A DNA stretch of 37,340 nucleotides from Hymenobacter rubripertinctus (GCF_003583925.1 NZ_QYCN01000039.1:1-37340); one strand, 5' to 3'; shown: positions 7,602-14,705, numbered from the stretch's first letter. Translations and numbers: made by a program. The notes: generated by a model not told the origin, from the sequence alone.

Positions 7602-8591
7602 TTGAAACAGATCCTCAATAAACTATTCGACCAGCAGCTGCTCACCCACCCGGAAGCCCACGAGGCCATGCTCCGCATTGGGCAGGGGGAGGCCAACGCG
7701 GCGGAAATGGCGGCCTTCATGAGCGTGTACCGGATGCGGCCGATTTCGGTGCCCGAGCTGGCCGGCTTCCGCGACGCGCTGCTGAGCCTGAGCCGCGACC
7801 CGGAGCTGGGTACCCGCGACACGGTGGACATTGTGGGCACCGGCGGCGACGGCAAGGACACGCTCAACATCAGTACCCTGGCCTGCTTCGTGGTGGCCGG
7901 CGCGGGGTATAAGGTGACCAAGCACGGCAACATCGGCGTTTCGTCGGTGTGCGGATCGTCGGATGTGTTGCAGCAGCTGGGCGTGGATTTCGGCGTCGGC
8001 AACGACGTGCTGAAGCGGCAGCTGGAGCAGGCCAACATCTGCTTTCTGCACGCGCCGGCCTTCCACCCGGCCATGCGCCACGCCGGGCCGGTACGCCGGG
8101 AGCTGGGCGTGCGCACGTTTTTCAACATTCTGGGGCCGCTGGTGAACCCGGCCCGGCCAAAATTCCAGGTGGCCGGCACCTTCAGCCTGGAGCTGCTGCG
8201 CCTCTACCACTACCTGCTCCAGCAAACCGACGTGCGTTACGCCGTGGTGCACGCCCTGGATGGCTATGACGAGCTGTCGCTGACGGCGGCGGCCAAGCTG
8301 GCCACGCCCGAGGGCGAGCGGGTGGTAACGGCCGCCGACCTGGGTTTGAGCCTCAACCGCCCCGAGGAACTGGCCGGCGGCCACACCGCCGCCAAATCGG
8401 CCGCCATCTTTGTTGACGTACTGGAAGGCCGCGCCACCCGCGCCCAGCGCGACGTGGTAACGGCCAACGCGGCCCTAGCCATCGGCTGCCTGGAACCCGG
8501 TTTCAGCTTTGCCGACTGCCTGGCCGCCGCCCGCGAGTCGCTCGACTCGGGCCGCGCCAGAAAGGCGTTGCGGACACTCATTAGTTGTTAG
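7602..8591 (+). CDS. trpD: Anthranilate phosphoribosyltransferase
   Basis: Transfers phosphoribosyl from PRPP to anthranilate, step two of the pathway. The 329-residue protein has the helical N-terminal domain, the PRPP loop GTGGDG (79-84), 'NISTLACFVVAGAG', 'KHGN.GVSS.CGSSD' and 'FNILGPLVNPA'. The best start is TTG at 7602 (MKQILNKLFDQQ), because the alpha-helical N-terminus is conserved and the first internal ATG would remove it; TTG is an unusual start and may keep expression low. The stop codon lies within the first bases of the following repeat, and the last residues (LISC) look repeat-derived. The start is preceded by intergenic repeat-like sequence (CAATCTGCATAATCTGCG). Confidence 0.93.
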   Translation: MKQILNKLFDQQLLTHPEAHEAMLRIGQGEANAAEMAAFMSVYRMRPISVPELAGFRDALLSLSRDPELGTRDTVDIVGTGGDGKDTLNISTLACFVVAGAGYKVTKHGNIGVSSVCGSSDVLQQLGVDFGVGNDVLKRQLEQANICFLHAPAFHPAMRHAGPVRRELGVRTFFNILGPLVNPARPKFQVAGTFSLELLRLYHYLLQQTDVRYAVVHALDGYDELSLTAAAKLATPEGERVVTAADLGLSLNRPEELAGGHTAAKSAAIFVDVLEGRATRAQRDVVTANAALAIGCLEPGFSFADCLAAARESLDSGRARKALRTLISC

Positions 8592-8681
8592 TTGTCAGTT
8601 GCTGGTTGTCAGGTCGCTCATCCACACATGGTGAACCTGCCAACCAGCACCTGACAACGAACAACCAACAACTGACAACTA
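8589..8681. repeat. Inverted repeat in the trpD-trpC gap, overlapping the trpD stop
   Basis: The left arm 8589-8614 (starting TAGTTGTCAGTTGCTGG) pairs with 8649-8681 apart from one wobble and a 7-nt bulge. The sequence is built from GTTGTCAGTTG-like units and is unrelated to the 7457/11519 family. It supplies the trpD stop codon and ends 9 nt before the trpC ATG. It is transcribed as part of the operon and has no T-run. Confidence 0.75.
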
Positions 8682-8690
8682 CCCAACCTC

Positions 8691-9503
8691 ATGACCATTC
8701 TCGATAAAATCATTGCCCACAAGCGCCAGGAAGTAGCCACCCGCCAGAGCCTGGTGCCGGTAAAACTGCTGGAGCAGAGCTTCTATATGCCCGGCCAGCC
8801 GCTGAGTTTGCGCCGCTACCTGCTGCGCGACGATTTGAGCGGTATCATTGCCGAGTTCAAGCGTAAATCACCCAGCAAAGGCATTATCAATGCCCACGCG
8901 CCGGTGGAGCGCACCACGCTGGGCTACATGCAGGCGGGCGCTTCGGCCCTGTCGGTGCTCACGGATACCGAGTTTTTCGGCGGTAAAAATGAGGACCTGA
9001 CCACGGCCCGGCGCTACAATTTCTGCCCCATTCTGCGCAAGGATTTCGTGGTGGACGAGTACCAGATCATTGAGGCCAAGAGCCTGGGGGCCGATGCCGT
9101 ATTGCTGATTGCGGCCGTGCTCAGCGGCGAGGAAGTGCTGCGCCTGGGGCGCCTGGCCAAAAGCCTGGGCCTGGAAGTACTGCTCGAAATCCATGACGCC
9201 CAGGAGCTCGACAAAACCCTGCACCCCGACGCCGTAACGCTGGTGGGCGTGAACAACCGCAACCTGCACGACTTCTCCGTGAGCCTCGACACCTCGGGCG
9301 AGCTGGCCCAGCGCATTCCCGACGCCTACGTGAAGGTGACGGAAAGCGGCCTGACCACCGCCGCCGACATTGAGGCCCTGCGCGCCGTGGGCTACCGGGG
9401 CTTCCTGATGGGCGAGACGTTCATGCGCCACTCGCGGCCCGAGAAAGCATGCGCCGCTTTGGTGCAGCAGTTGCGCGCCACCGAGGCCGTGACGTTGTTA
9501 TAG
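8691..9503 (+). CDS. trpC: Indole-3-glycerol-phosphate synthase
   Basis: Closes the indole ring from carboxyphenylaminodeoxyribulose phosphate. The 270-residue TIM barrel shows 'AEFKRKSPSKG' (Glu55, Lys57), 'LRKDFVVDEYQ' (Lys117), 'LLEIHD' (Glu166), 'GVNNRNLHDF' (Asn188/189) and 'TESGL' (Glu218, Ser219), so all the usual active-site residues are present. It is a stand-alone enzyme, not fused to TrpF. ATG 8691 gives the typical family start MTILDKIIAHKR. It lies right after an inverted repeat and 66 nt before trpF. Confidence 0.95.
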   Translation: MTILDKIIAHKRQEVATRQSLVPVKLLEQSFYMPGQPLSLRRYLLRDDLSGIIAEFKRKSPSKGIINAHAPVERTTLGYMQAGASALSVLTDTEFFGGKNEDLTTARRYNFCPILRKDFVVDEYQIIEAKSLGADAVLLIAAVLSGEEVLRLGRLAKSLGLEVLLEIHDAQELDKTLHPDAVTLVGVNNRNLHDFSVSLDTSGELAQRIPDAYVKVTESGLTTAADIEALRAVGYRGFLMGETFMRHSRPEKACAALVQQLRATEAVTLL

Positions 9504-9569
9504 TGCCAAACGGCCCCGGTCGGTCCTGCTTCGGGCCGCCATCGGCTCCCACCCGACTACCTGCCAACC

Positions 9570-10256
9570 ATGTCTACGACTCCTGAAACCCACCCGTCGC
9601 TGCGCCTGAAAGTATGCGGGATGAAATACGCCGACAACATTGCCGAAGTGGCGGCGCTGGAGCCGGATTTCATGGGCTTTATTTTCCATTCGGCCTCTTC
9701 GCGCTTCGTGGGCGAAACGCTCGACGCGCGCCTGTTGCAGAGCCTGCCGCCGGGCCTGCGCAAAGTGGGCGTGTTCGTGGATGAAAGCAACGAATTTATC
9801 CTGCGGCAGTTGGGTCGCTACGGCCTCGACGCAGCCCAGCTGCACGGCCACGAAACCCCGGCCCAGTGCGCCGAACTGCGGGCGGCGGGCGTTATGGTGA
9901 TCAAGGTATTTGGCATGGACGCCGACTTTTCCCTGGACCAGCTGACGCCCTACGCGCCCTATTGCGCCTTTTTTCTCTTCGACACCAAAGGCCCCCAGCC
10001 CGGCGGCAACGGCACCACTTTCAACTGGGAGCTGCTGCGCGACTACATTCTGCCGGTGCCCTATCTGCTGGCCGGGGGCCTCGACCTGCGCCACGCTCCG
10101 GCGCTGCGCCACCTGACGCTGCCCGGCCTTTACGGCCTCGACCTGAACAGCCGCTTCGAAACAGCCCCGGCCCTGAAGGACGCCGCCCGGCTGAGCCAGA
10201 TGTTCCGGCTGCTGCGCGCGCAGCCTACTTCGGCAGCCCTCCCAACGGCCCGTTGA
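9570..10256 (+). CDS. trpF: Phosphoribosylanthranilate isomerase
   Basis: Isomerises phosphoribosylanthranilate to the substrate of TrpC. The 228-residue TIM barrel has the general base Cys16 in 'LKVCGMKY', the general acid Asp138 in 'FLFDTKG', the phosphate-binding 'GGNGTTFNW', 'LLAGGLDLRH' and 'GLDLNSRFE'. It is slightly longer than usual because of about 10 extra N-terminal and 20 extra C-terminal residues. It sits between trpC and trpB, with 33 nt before trpB. In many bacteria trpF is fused to or adjacent to trpC; here it is separate. Confidence 0.95.
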   Translation: MSTTPETHPSLRLKVCGMKYADNIAEVAALEPDFMGFIFHSASSRFVGETLDARLLQSLPPGLRKVGVFVDESNEFILRQLGRYGLDAAQLHGHETPAQCAELRAAGVMVIKVFGMDADFSLDQLTPYAPYCAFFLFDTKGPQPGGNGTTFNWELLRDYILPVPYLLAGGLDLRHAPALRHLTLPGLYGLDLNSRFETAPALKDAARLSQMFRLLRAQPTSAALPTAR

Positions 10257-10289
10257 GCACCGCTTACTTTACTTCTGAACTCCAACCCT

Positions 10290-11504
10290 ATGGCTTCCCC
10301 GACCACCCCGCCTCCTACCTACCAGCAACCCAACGACCGTGGCTACTATGGCCAGTTTGGGGGCGCGTTCATCCCCGAAATGCTCTATCCCAACGTGGAG
10401 GAGCTGCGCCAGCACTACCTGAGCATTATGGCCGAGCCGGCGTTCCAGCAGCAGTACCAGCAGCTGCTGCGCGACTACGTGGGCCGGCCCACGCCCTTGT
10501 TCGAGGCCAAGCGCTTGTCGGCCAGGTACAACACCCGCATCTACCTCAAGCGCGAGGACCTCTGCCACACCGGGGCTCACAAGGTGAACAACACCGTGGG
10601 GCAGATTCTGCTGGCCCAGCGCCTGGGCAAAACGCGCATCATTGCCGAAACCGGGGCCGGCCAGCACGGCGTGGCCACGGCCACGGTGTGCGCCCTGATG
10701 GGTATGGAGTGCATCGTGTACATGGGCGAGGTGGACATGGAGCGCCAGAAGCCCAACGTGTACCGTATGCGCCTGCTCGGGGCCGAAGTGCGGCCCGCCC
10801 TGAGCGGCAGCCGCACTCTCAAGGATGCCACCAACGAAGCCATCCGCGACTGGATTTCCAACCCCGTGGATACCCACTACATCATTGGCTCGGTGGTGGG
10901 GCCGCACCCGTACCCCGACTTAGTGGCGCGTTTGCAGGCCGTTATCAGCGAGGAAATGCGTAAGCAGCTGCTGGAAAAAACCGGCTCCGAGCTGCCCGAT
11001 TATGTGGTGGCCTGCGTGGGCGGTGGCTCCAATGCGGCCGGTGCGTTCTACCATTTCCTGGAAGAGCCTTCGGTGCAGCTGGTGGCCGTGGAAGCGGCCG
11101 GGCACGGGGTGCACTCGGGCCACTCGGCGGCTACTTCGGTGCTCGGCACGCCGGGCATCATTCATGGCAGCCGCACGCTGCTCATGCAGGATGCCGACGG
11201 TCAGATTACTGAGCCCTACTCCATCTCCGCCGGCCTCGACTATCCCGGCATCGGGCCGCTGCACGCCTTTTTGTCCGACGCCAAACGCGCCCGCTTCATC
11301 AGCATCGAGGATGAGGCGGCCCTGAAAGCCGTGGCCGAGTGCAGCCGCCTCGAAGGCATCATTCCGGCCCTGGAAACGGCCCACGCCCTGGCCGCCCTGG
11401 GCCAGCTCGGTGCCGGCCCCGACGATGTGGTGGTTATCAACCTCTCCGGCCGCGGCGACAAGGACCTGGAAACCTACATCAAGTACGCTGACTCTATCAT
11501 GTAA
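10290..11504 (+). CDS. trpB: Tryptophan synthase beta chain
   Basis: A PLP enzyme that joins indole to serine in the alpha2beta2 complex with TrpA. The 404-residue protein shows 'YYGQFGGAFIPE', 'RPTPLFEAKRLS', 'LKREDLCHTGAHKVNN' with Schiff-base Lys98, 'AETGAGQHGVATA', the phosphate loop 'CVGGGSNAAG' and 'NLSGRGDKD'. Length and motifs are those of the standard TrpB1 type that needs TrpA. The first ~18 residues (MASPTTPPPTYQQPNDRG) are a variable extension. A long inverted repeat stands between it and trpA. Confidence 0.96.
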   Translation: MASPTTPPPTYQQPNDRGYYGQFGGAFIPEMLYPNVEELRQHYLSIMAEPAFQQQYQQLLRDYVGRPTPLFEAKRLSARYNTRIYLKREDLCHTGAHKVNNTVGQILLAQRLGKTRIIAETGAGQHGVATATVCALMGMECIVYMGEVDMERQKPNVYRMRLLGAEVRPALSGSRTLKDATNEAIRDWISNPVDTHYIIGSVVGPHPYPDLVARLQAVISEEMRKQLLEKTGSELPDYVVACVGGGSNAAGAFYHFLEEPSVQLVAVEAAGHGVHSGHSAATSVLGTPGIIHGSRTLLMQDADGQITEPYSISAGLDYPGIGPLHAFLSDAKRARFISIEDEAALKAVAECSRLEGIIPALETAHALAALGQLGAGPDDVVVINLSGRGDKDLETYIKYADSIM

Positions 11505-11518
11505 CGCCCAAACTACTC

Positions 11519-11614
11519 GTTATCCTGAGCGAAGCGAAGGACCTTATCACGCGTAAACGAGCCGTTTACAAGCAATCCAAACGTGATAAGGTCCTTCGCT
11601 CCGCTCAGGATGAC
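11519..11614. repeat. Long inverted repeat in the trpB-trpA gap
   Basis: The 33-nt arms 11519-11551 and 11582-11614 pair with only two differences across a 30-nt loop. The core CCTGAGCGAAGCGAAGGACC is shared with the repeats at 7457 and 31291. The right arm ends 12 nt before the trpA ATG, so the hairpin may affect trpA translation. No T-run follows. Confidence 0.88.
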
Positions 11615-11626
11615 GGGGCCGCTCGT

Positions 11627-12406
11627 ATGAACCGAATCAAGAACGCCTTCGCCAAAAAGCAGAAAAACCTGCTGAACATGTACTTCACGGCCGGCTACCC
11701 CCGCCTGCACGACACGGTACCTATCCTCAAAGCCCTCAGCGAAGCCGGCGCCGACCTGATCGAAATCGGGATGCCGTTTTCCGACCCGCTGGCCGATGGG
11801 CCGGTAATTCAGGCGAGCAGCACCGTGGCCCTGGCCAACGGCATGAACCTGCGGGTGCTGTTCGAGCAGCTCAAGGATATCCGCCAGCAGGTACCCGAAA
11901 CGCCGATTCTGCTCATGGGCTACCTCAACCCGGTGATGCAGTTTGGGGTGGATGACTTCTGCCGCGAAGCCGCCGCCGCCGGGGCCGACGGCGTCATCCT
12001 GCCCGATTTGCCCCTCGACGACTACGTGGCCGAGTACCAGCACATCTTCCGCCGCCACAACCTGCGCCCGGTGTTCCTCATCACGCCCCAGACCGCGCCC
12101 GAACGCATCCGCCGCATCGATGAGCTGACGGAGTCCTTCCTCTACCTCGTGTCGGGACCCGGCACTACCGGCGGGGCCAACACCCAGGCCGAGGGCGTGC
12201 AGGAAGCCTATTTCCGGCGCATCGAGGCCATGAATCTGCGCAACCCCCGCCTCATCGGCTTCGGCATCGGCGACCAGGCCTCCTTCCGGCACGCCTGCCA
12301 GTACGCTGAGGGCGCCATCATCGGCTCCGCGCTGATTCGGGCCCTTGAGGGGGCTCAGGATGCCCCGGCCGCTGCGGCTCAATTTGTAACCTCTGTACTC
12401 AACTAA
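11627..12406 (+). CDS. trpA: Tryptophan synthase alpha chain
   Basis: Splits indole-3-glycerol phosphate and channels indole to TrpB. The 259-residue TIM barrel has the catalytic pair Glu46 ('LIEIGMPFSDP') and Asp57 ('PLADGPVIQAS'), spaced as in the family, plus 'LLMGYLNPVMQFG', 'LPDLPLDDY', 'YLVSGPGTTGG' and 'IGFGIGDQASF'. Normal length. It is the last of the seven trp structural genes and is followed by aroF after a 33-bp perfect inverted repeat. Confidence 0.95.
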   Translation: MNRIKNAFAKKQKNLLNMYFTAGYPRLHDTVPILKALSEAGADLIEIGMPFSDPLADGPVIQASSTVALANGMNLRVLFEQLKDIRQQVPETPILLMGYLNPVMQFGVDDFCREAAAAGADGVILPDLPLDDYVAEYQHIFRRHNLRPVFLITPQTAPERIRRIDELTESFLYLVSGPGTTGGANTQAEGVQEAYFRRIEAMNLRNPRLIGFGIGDQASFRHACQYAEGAIIGSALIRALEGAQDAPAAAAQFVTSVLN

Positions 12407-12410
12407 GATT

Positions 12411-12501
12411 TCCCGCAGAGGAGCGCGGAGGTTTTCGCGGAGGGCCGCAGAAAAACAACCTCTGCATACCTCCGCGAAAACCTCCGCGCTCCTCTGCGGG
12501 A
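12411..12501. repeat. Perfect 33-bp inverted repeat in the trpA-aroF gap
   Basis: Arms 12411-12443 (starting TCCCGCAGAGGAGCGCGGAG) and 12469-12501 are exact reverse complements. The 25-nt loop holds a further 5-bp stem (GCAGA/TCTGC). The sequence is unrelated to the other repeat families in the operon, but the geometry is the same. It begins a few nt after the trpA stop and ends 14 nt before the aroF ATG. Confidence 0.9.
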
Positions 12502-12515
12502 ACCAACGCCAGAAC

Positions 12516-13529
12516 ATGATCATCCAACTCGACCCCCACATTACCGAAGCCAACAAAGCCGCCATTGAAGCCCGCATTCTGGAGCTGAAATACAAGGCCA
12601 CGGAGGTGAAAACCCAGCGCGCCCACTACCTGGTGGCCATCGGCAAGGCCGACGTGGATCTGCGCACCATTGGCCAGCTGCCCGGCATCCTTGACATCCA
12701 CCGCGTGTCGGACGACTACAAGCTGGTGAGCCGCAAGTGGCGCGTGCGCCCCACCGTGCTCGACCTCGGCGACGGGGTGCGCATCGGGGAAGGCTCGCTC
12801 ACGCTGGCCGCCGGCCCGTGCAGTATTGAGAGTGAAAAGCAGATGGAGCTGATCATGCAGCACCTCCTCGACAACAACGTGCGCATCATGCGCGGGGGCG
12901 TGTTCAAGCCCCGCTCGTCGCCCTATGCCTTTCGGGGGTTGGGCATGGAGGGCCTGAAGGATTTTCACCGCATGGCCCGGGAACGGGGCATCAAAATCGT
13001 GACCGAGGTGATGCAGGTGTCGCAGGTGGAGGAGATGCACGACTACGTGGACGTGTTCCAGGTGGGGGCGCGCAACACCCAGAATTTCAACCTGCTCGAC
13101 GCCCTGGGCGGCGTGGATAAGCCTGTGATGATCAAGCGCGGCATTTCGGGTACTATTGAAGAGCTGCTCTCGTCGGCGGAATACGTGTTTTCGGGCGGCA
13201 ACGAGAAGCTGATACTCTGCGAGCGAGGCATCCGGACCTTTGAAACAGCCTCCCGCAATACGCTCGATCTGAACGCAGTGCCTATTCTGAAGGAGAAAAC
13301 CCACCTGCCCGTTATCGTGGACCCCTCGCACGGCATCGGCATCCGCGAATACGTGCCCACGATGGCCCTGGCCGGCGTGATGGCCGGAGCCGACGGCATC
13401 ATCTACGAAGCCCACGAAACTCCCGAACAAGCCGCCTCCGACGGTGCCCAGACCCTCAACTTCCAGGAGTCGGCCCGCCTGATCCGCAACCTGCGCAAGG
13501 TGTACGCCCTGCGCCAGGAACTGGAATAA
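12516..13529 (+). CDS. aroF: 3-deoxy-7-phosphoheptulonate (DAHP) synthase, type I-beta, with N-terminal regulatory domain
   Basis: First step of the shikimate pathway: phosphoenolpyruvate plus erythrose 4-phosphate to DAHP. The 337-residue protein carries an N-terminal ferredoxin-like domain (about 1-75, 'KATEVKTQRAHYLVAIGKA') of the kind that gives Thermotoga-type enzymes allosteric control by tyrosine or phenylalanine. The barrel shows 'AAGPCSIES' (metal-binding Cys102), 'GGVFKPRSSPYAFRG' (131-136 KPRSSP), 'QVGARNTQNF', 'IKRG', 'VDPSHGIGI' and 'EAHETPEQAASDGAQ'. No chorismate mutase fusion is present. At the end of the trp operon it would be co-controlled by the Trp attenuator and feed carbon to chorismate. 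The effector of this copy cannot be told from sequence alone. Confidence 0.93.
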   Translation: MIIQLDPHITEANKAAIEARILELKYKATEVKTQRAHYLVAIGKADVDLRTIGQLPGILDIHRVSDDYKLVSRKWRVRPTVLDLGDGVRIGEGSLTLAAGPCSIESEKQMELIMQHLLDNNVRIMRGGVFKPRSSPYAFRGLGMEGLKDFHRMARERGIKIVTEVMQVSQVEEMHDYVDVFQVGARNTQNFNLLDALGGVDKPVMIKRGISGTIEELLSSAEYVFSGGNEKLILCERGIRTFETASRNTLDLNAVPILKEKTHLPVIVDPSHGIGIREYVPTMALAGVMAGADGIIYEAHETPEQAASDGAQTLNFQESARLIRNLRKVYALRQELE

Positions 13530-13617
13530 GCAGGTGAAATGTGGCAGCCGGCGTCGGGTAGTTGGGTCGTCAGTGCCTGAAGTTAGCGGCTGGAAGCTTT
13601 AGGAACTGCGTTTATCC

Positions 13618-13642
13618 CCGGAAACAGCCTTCGGATTTCCGG
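13618..13642 (+). other. Hairpin downstream of aroF, possible operon end
   Basis: CCGGAAA (13618-13624) and TTTCCGG (13636-13642) with an 11-nt loop lie 88 nt after the aroF stop. A G-run follows instead of a T-run, so it is not a standard terminator. The gap 13530-13729 otherwise shows no gene I can support. Confidence 0.3.
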
Positions 13643-13729
13643 AGGGGGGGCTGGCGGAGGAAGTTGAAAATGGAGAGGAGGCCCGGGAAAACATATCCCT
13701 CCGATTCGATGCCTAGTCAAAACCATTCT

Positions 13730-13737
13730 TATATTTA
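13730..13737 (+). promoter_or_regulatory. Putative -7 box of the first hydroxylase unit
   Basis: TATATTTA matches TAnnTTTG at seven of eight positions and lies 7 nt before the candidate leader ATG at 13745. The wider string TTATATTTACGCC is nearly identical to TTACATTTACGGC at the same place before the second hydroxylase leader. No good -33 TTG is at the right distance. If used, the transcript would begin at or next to the leader start codon. Confidence 0.45.
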
Positions 13738-13744
13738 CGCCATC

Positions 13745-13834
13745 ATGTTCAACCTGTCCGCGAAACGCTTCGTCCTGATTACCAACCGCCCTATGCAGGG
13801 CGGATGCGGACAGCGCGGGCGGCCCGGAAGTTAA
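13745..13834 (+). CDS. Candidate leader peptide upstream of the first hydroxylase
   Basis: A 29-codon frame, MFNLSAKRFVLITNRPMQGG then CGQRGRPGS and TAA, between a putative promoter and an intrinsic terminator. It has only two Phe codons (2 and 9) and no run of any amino acid, so the sensed amino acid is unclear. An in-frame ATG at 13709 would extend it to 41 codons and add Tyr-Ile-Tyr (codons 8-10), which would bring it closer to the Tyr-rich leader of the second hydroxylase, but would put the start upstream of the putative promoter. Its support is its position, not its composition. Confidence 0.4.
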   Translation: MFNLSAKRFVLITNRPMQGGCGQRGRPGS

Positions 13835-13906
13835 AGGAACAATGATTCTCCTTCTCCTCTGAACCCCAGCAAGGCCCGCTTCCGACAGGAACCGGGCCTT
13901 TTTTAT
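13756..13906 (+). promoter_or_regulatory. Candidate attenuator upstream of the first hydroxylase
   Basis: Three competing structures can be drawn. GTCCGC (13756-13761) pairs with GCGGAC (13806-13811) around the strong hairpin CCGCCCT-ATGC-AGGGCGG (13786-13803). Alternatively, GGA-c-AGC-gc-GGGC (13808-13820) pairs with GCCCGCTTCC in the 5' side of the terminator, ten pairs with two bulges. The terminator itself is at 13871-13906. From the end of the antiterminator segment to the pairing site is 54 nt, against 53 nt in the second hydroxylase leader, so the two look like diverged copies of one design. Confidence 0.5.
13871..13906 (+). terminator. Intrinsic terminator just before the first hydroxylase
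   Basis: AAGGCCCG (13871-13878) pairs with CGGGCCTT (13893-13900), with a further TTCC/GGAA inner stem, followed by six T. The T-run runs straight into the first possible start codon (ATG 13905), so termination here would silence the gene completely. Confidence 0.85.
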
Positions 13907-14651
13907 GCTCCCTGCCATGCTGCAACAACATTACGACCGGTACACGGCCCAGGACCATTTGGTCTGGAAAGTATTGTTCGACCGCCAGACCGCCCTGCTG
14001 CACAAGCGGGCCTGCTCCGCGTTTGGGCGGGGGCTGGCGGCCACGGGTATGCACCGCAACGCGCTGCCCGATTTCGGGCAAGTAAGCCACCGACTCCGCA
14101 AGGCCACGGGCTGGCAACTGGAGCCGGTGCAGGGTATGTTGGGCGATGCCGACTTTTTCGGGTTGCTGGCCCAGCGCAAGTTCCCGGCTACCGTCTGGAT
14201 CCGGAGCATGGAGCAGTTCGATTTCACGGAGGAGCCCGATTTGTTCCACGGCGTATTCGGTCACGTGCCCTTGCTCATAGACCCGACGTTTGCCGATTTC
14301 CTACAGTTTCTGGGCCACGTAGCCATGCAGCACCTCCATGATGGGGAAGCATTGGAGCGGTTGGAGCGGCTGTACGGCTTCGCGGGGCAGTTTGGGCTGG
14401 TGCTGGAAGACGGGCAACCCCGCTTGTTTGGGGCGGGTTTGCTCTCGTCTTCGGGCGAAATTCACCACTTCCTGGCTGATGAGGCAACGCGCCAGCCCTT
14501 CGAGCTGGCCACCATTCTGCGCACGCCTTATAGTGAGCAGCACTTGCAGCAGCAGTACTTCGTACTCAATAGCTGGGACCAACTCACTGAAAGCGTGGCC
14601 GAGCTGGCCGCCCTGCTCGCCACTGACGGGGAATTGTTATCGATAGAATAA
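13905..14651 (+). CDS. Phenylalanine-4-hydroxylase-like protein lacking the iron-ligand Glu
   Basis: A 248-residue member of the monomeric bacterial aromatic amino acid hydroxylases (tetrahydropterin, non-haem iron, Phe to Tyr). Family features are 'HLVWKVLFDRQ', 'GLAATGMHRNALPDF', 'KFPATVWIRSMEQFDFTEEPDLFHGVFGHVPLL', split here as the His115 and His120 iron ligands, and 'GAGLLSSSGEI'. The third ligand, normally Glu in 'YWFTVEFGL', is Gln162 in 'LYGFAGQFGLV', and the Trp two positions after the Tyr region is Gly. Spacing His120 to Gln162 (42) equals His132 to Glu174 in the second copy, so the substitution is real in this sequence. The Asp after the first His is also Gly. Activity is therefore doubtful; it may be inactive, regulatory or changed in chemistry. 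Start could be ATG 13905 or 13917; the latter clears the terminator T-run. Confidence 0.85.
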   Translation: MLPAMLQQHYDRYTAQDHLVWKVLFDRQTALLHKRACSAFGRGLAATGMHRNALPDFGQVSHRLRKATGWQLEPVQGMLGDADFFGLLAQRKFPATVWIRSMEQFDFTEEPDLFHGVFGHVPLLIDPTFADFLQFLGHVAMQHLHDGEALERLERLYGFAGQFGLVLEDGQPRLFGAGLLSSSGEIHHFLADEATRQPFELATILRTPYSEQHLQQQYFVLNSWDQLTESVAELAALLATDGELLSIE

Positions 14652-14705
14652 CTGCTTTGGGGATACCGTGAAATGCCTACAGCCTTAGTACGCGTTGCAT
14701 TATCG

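Noticed and set aside
13562..13834. The whole 90-codon frame as a protein gene
   Set aside because: The upstream part has no start signal or motifs; only the last 29 to 41 codons make sense as a leader peptide.
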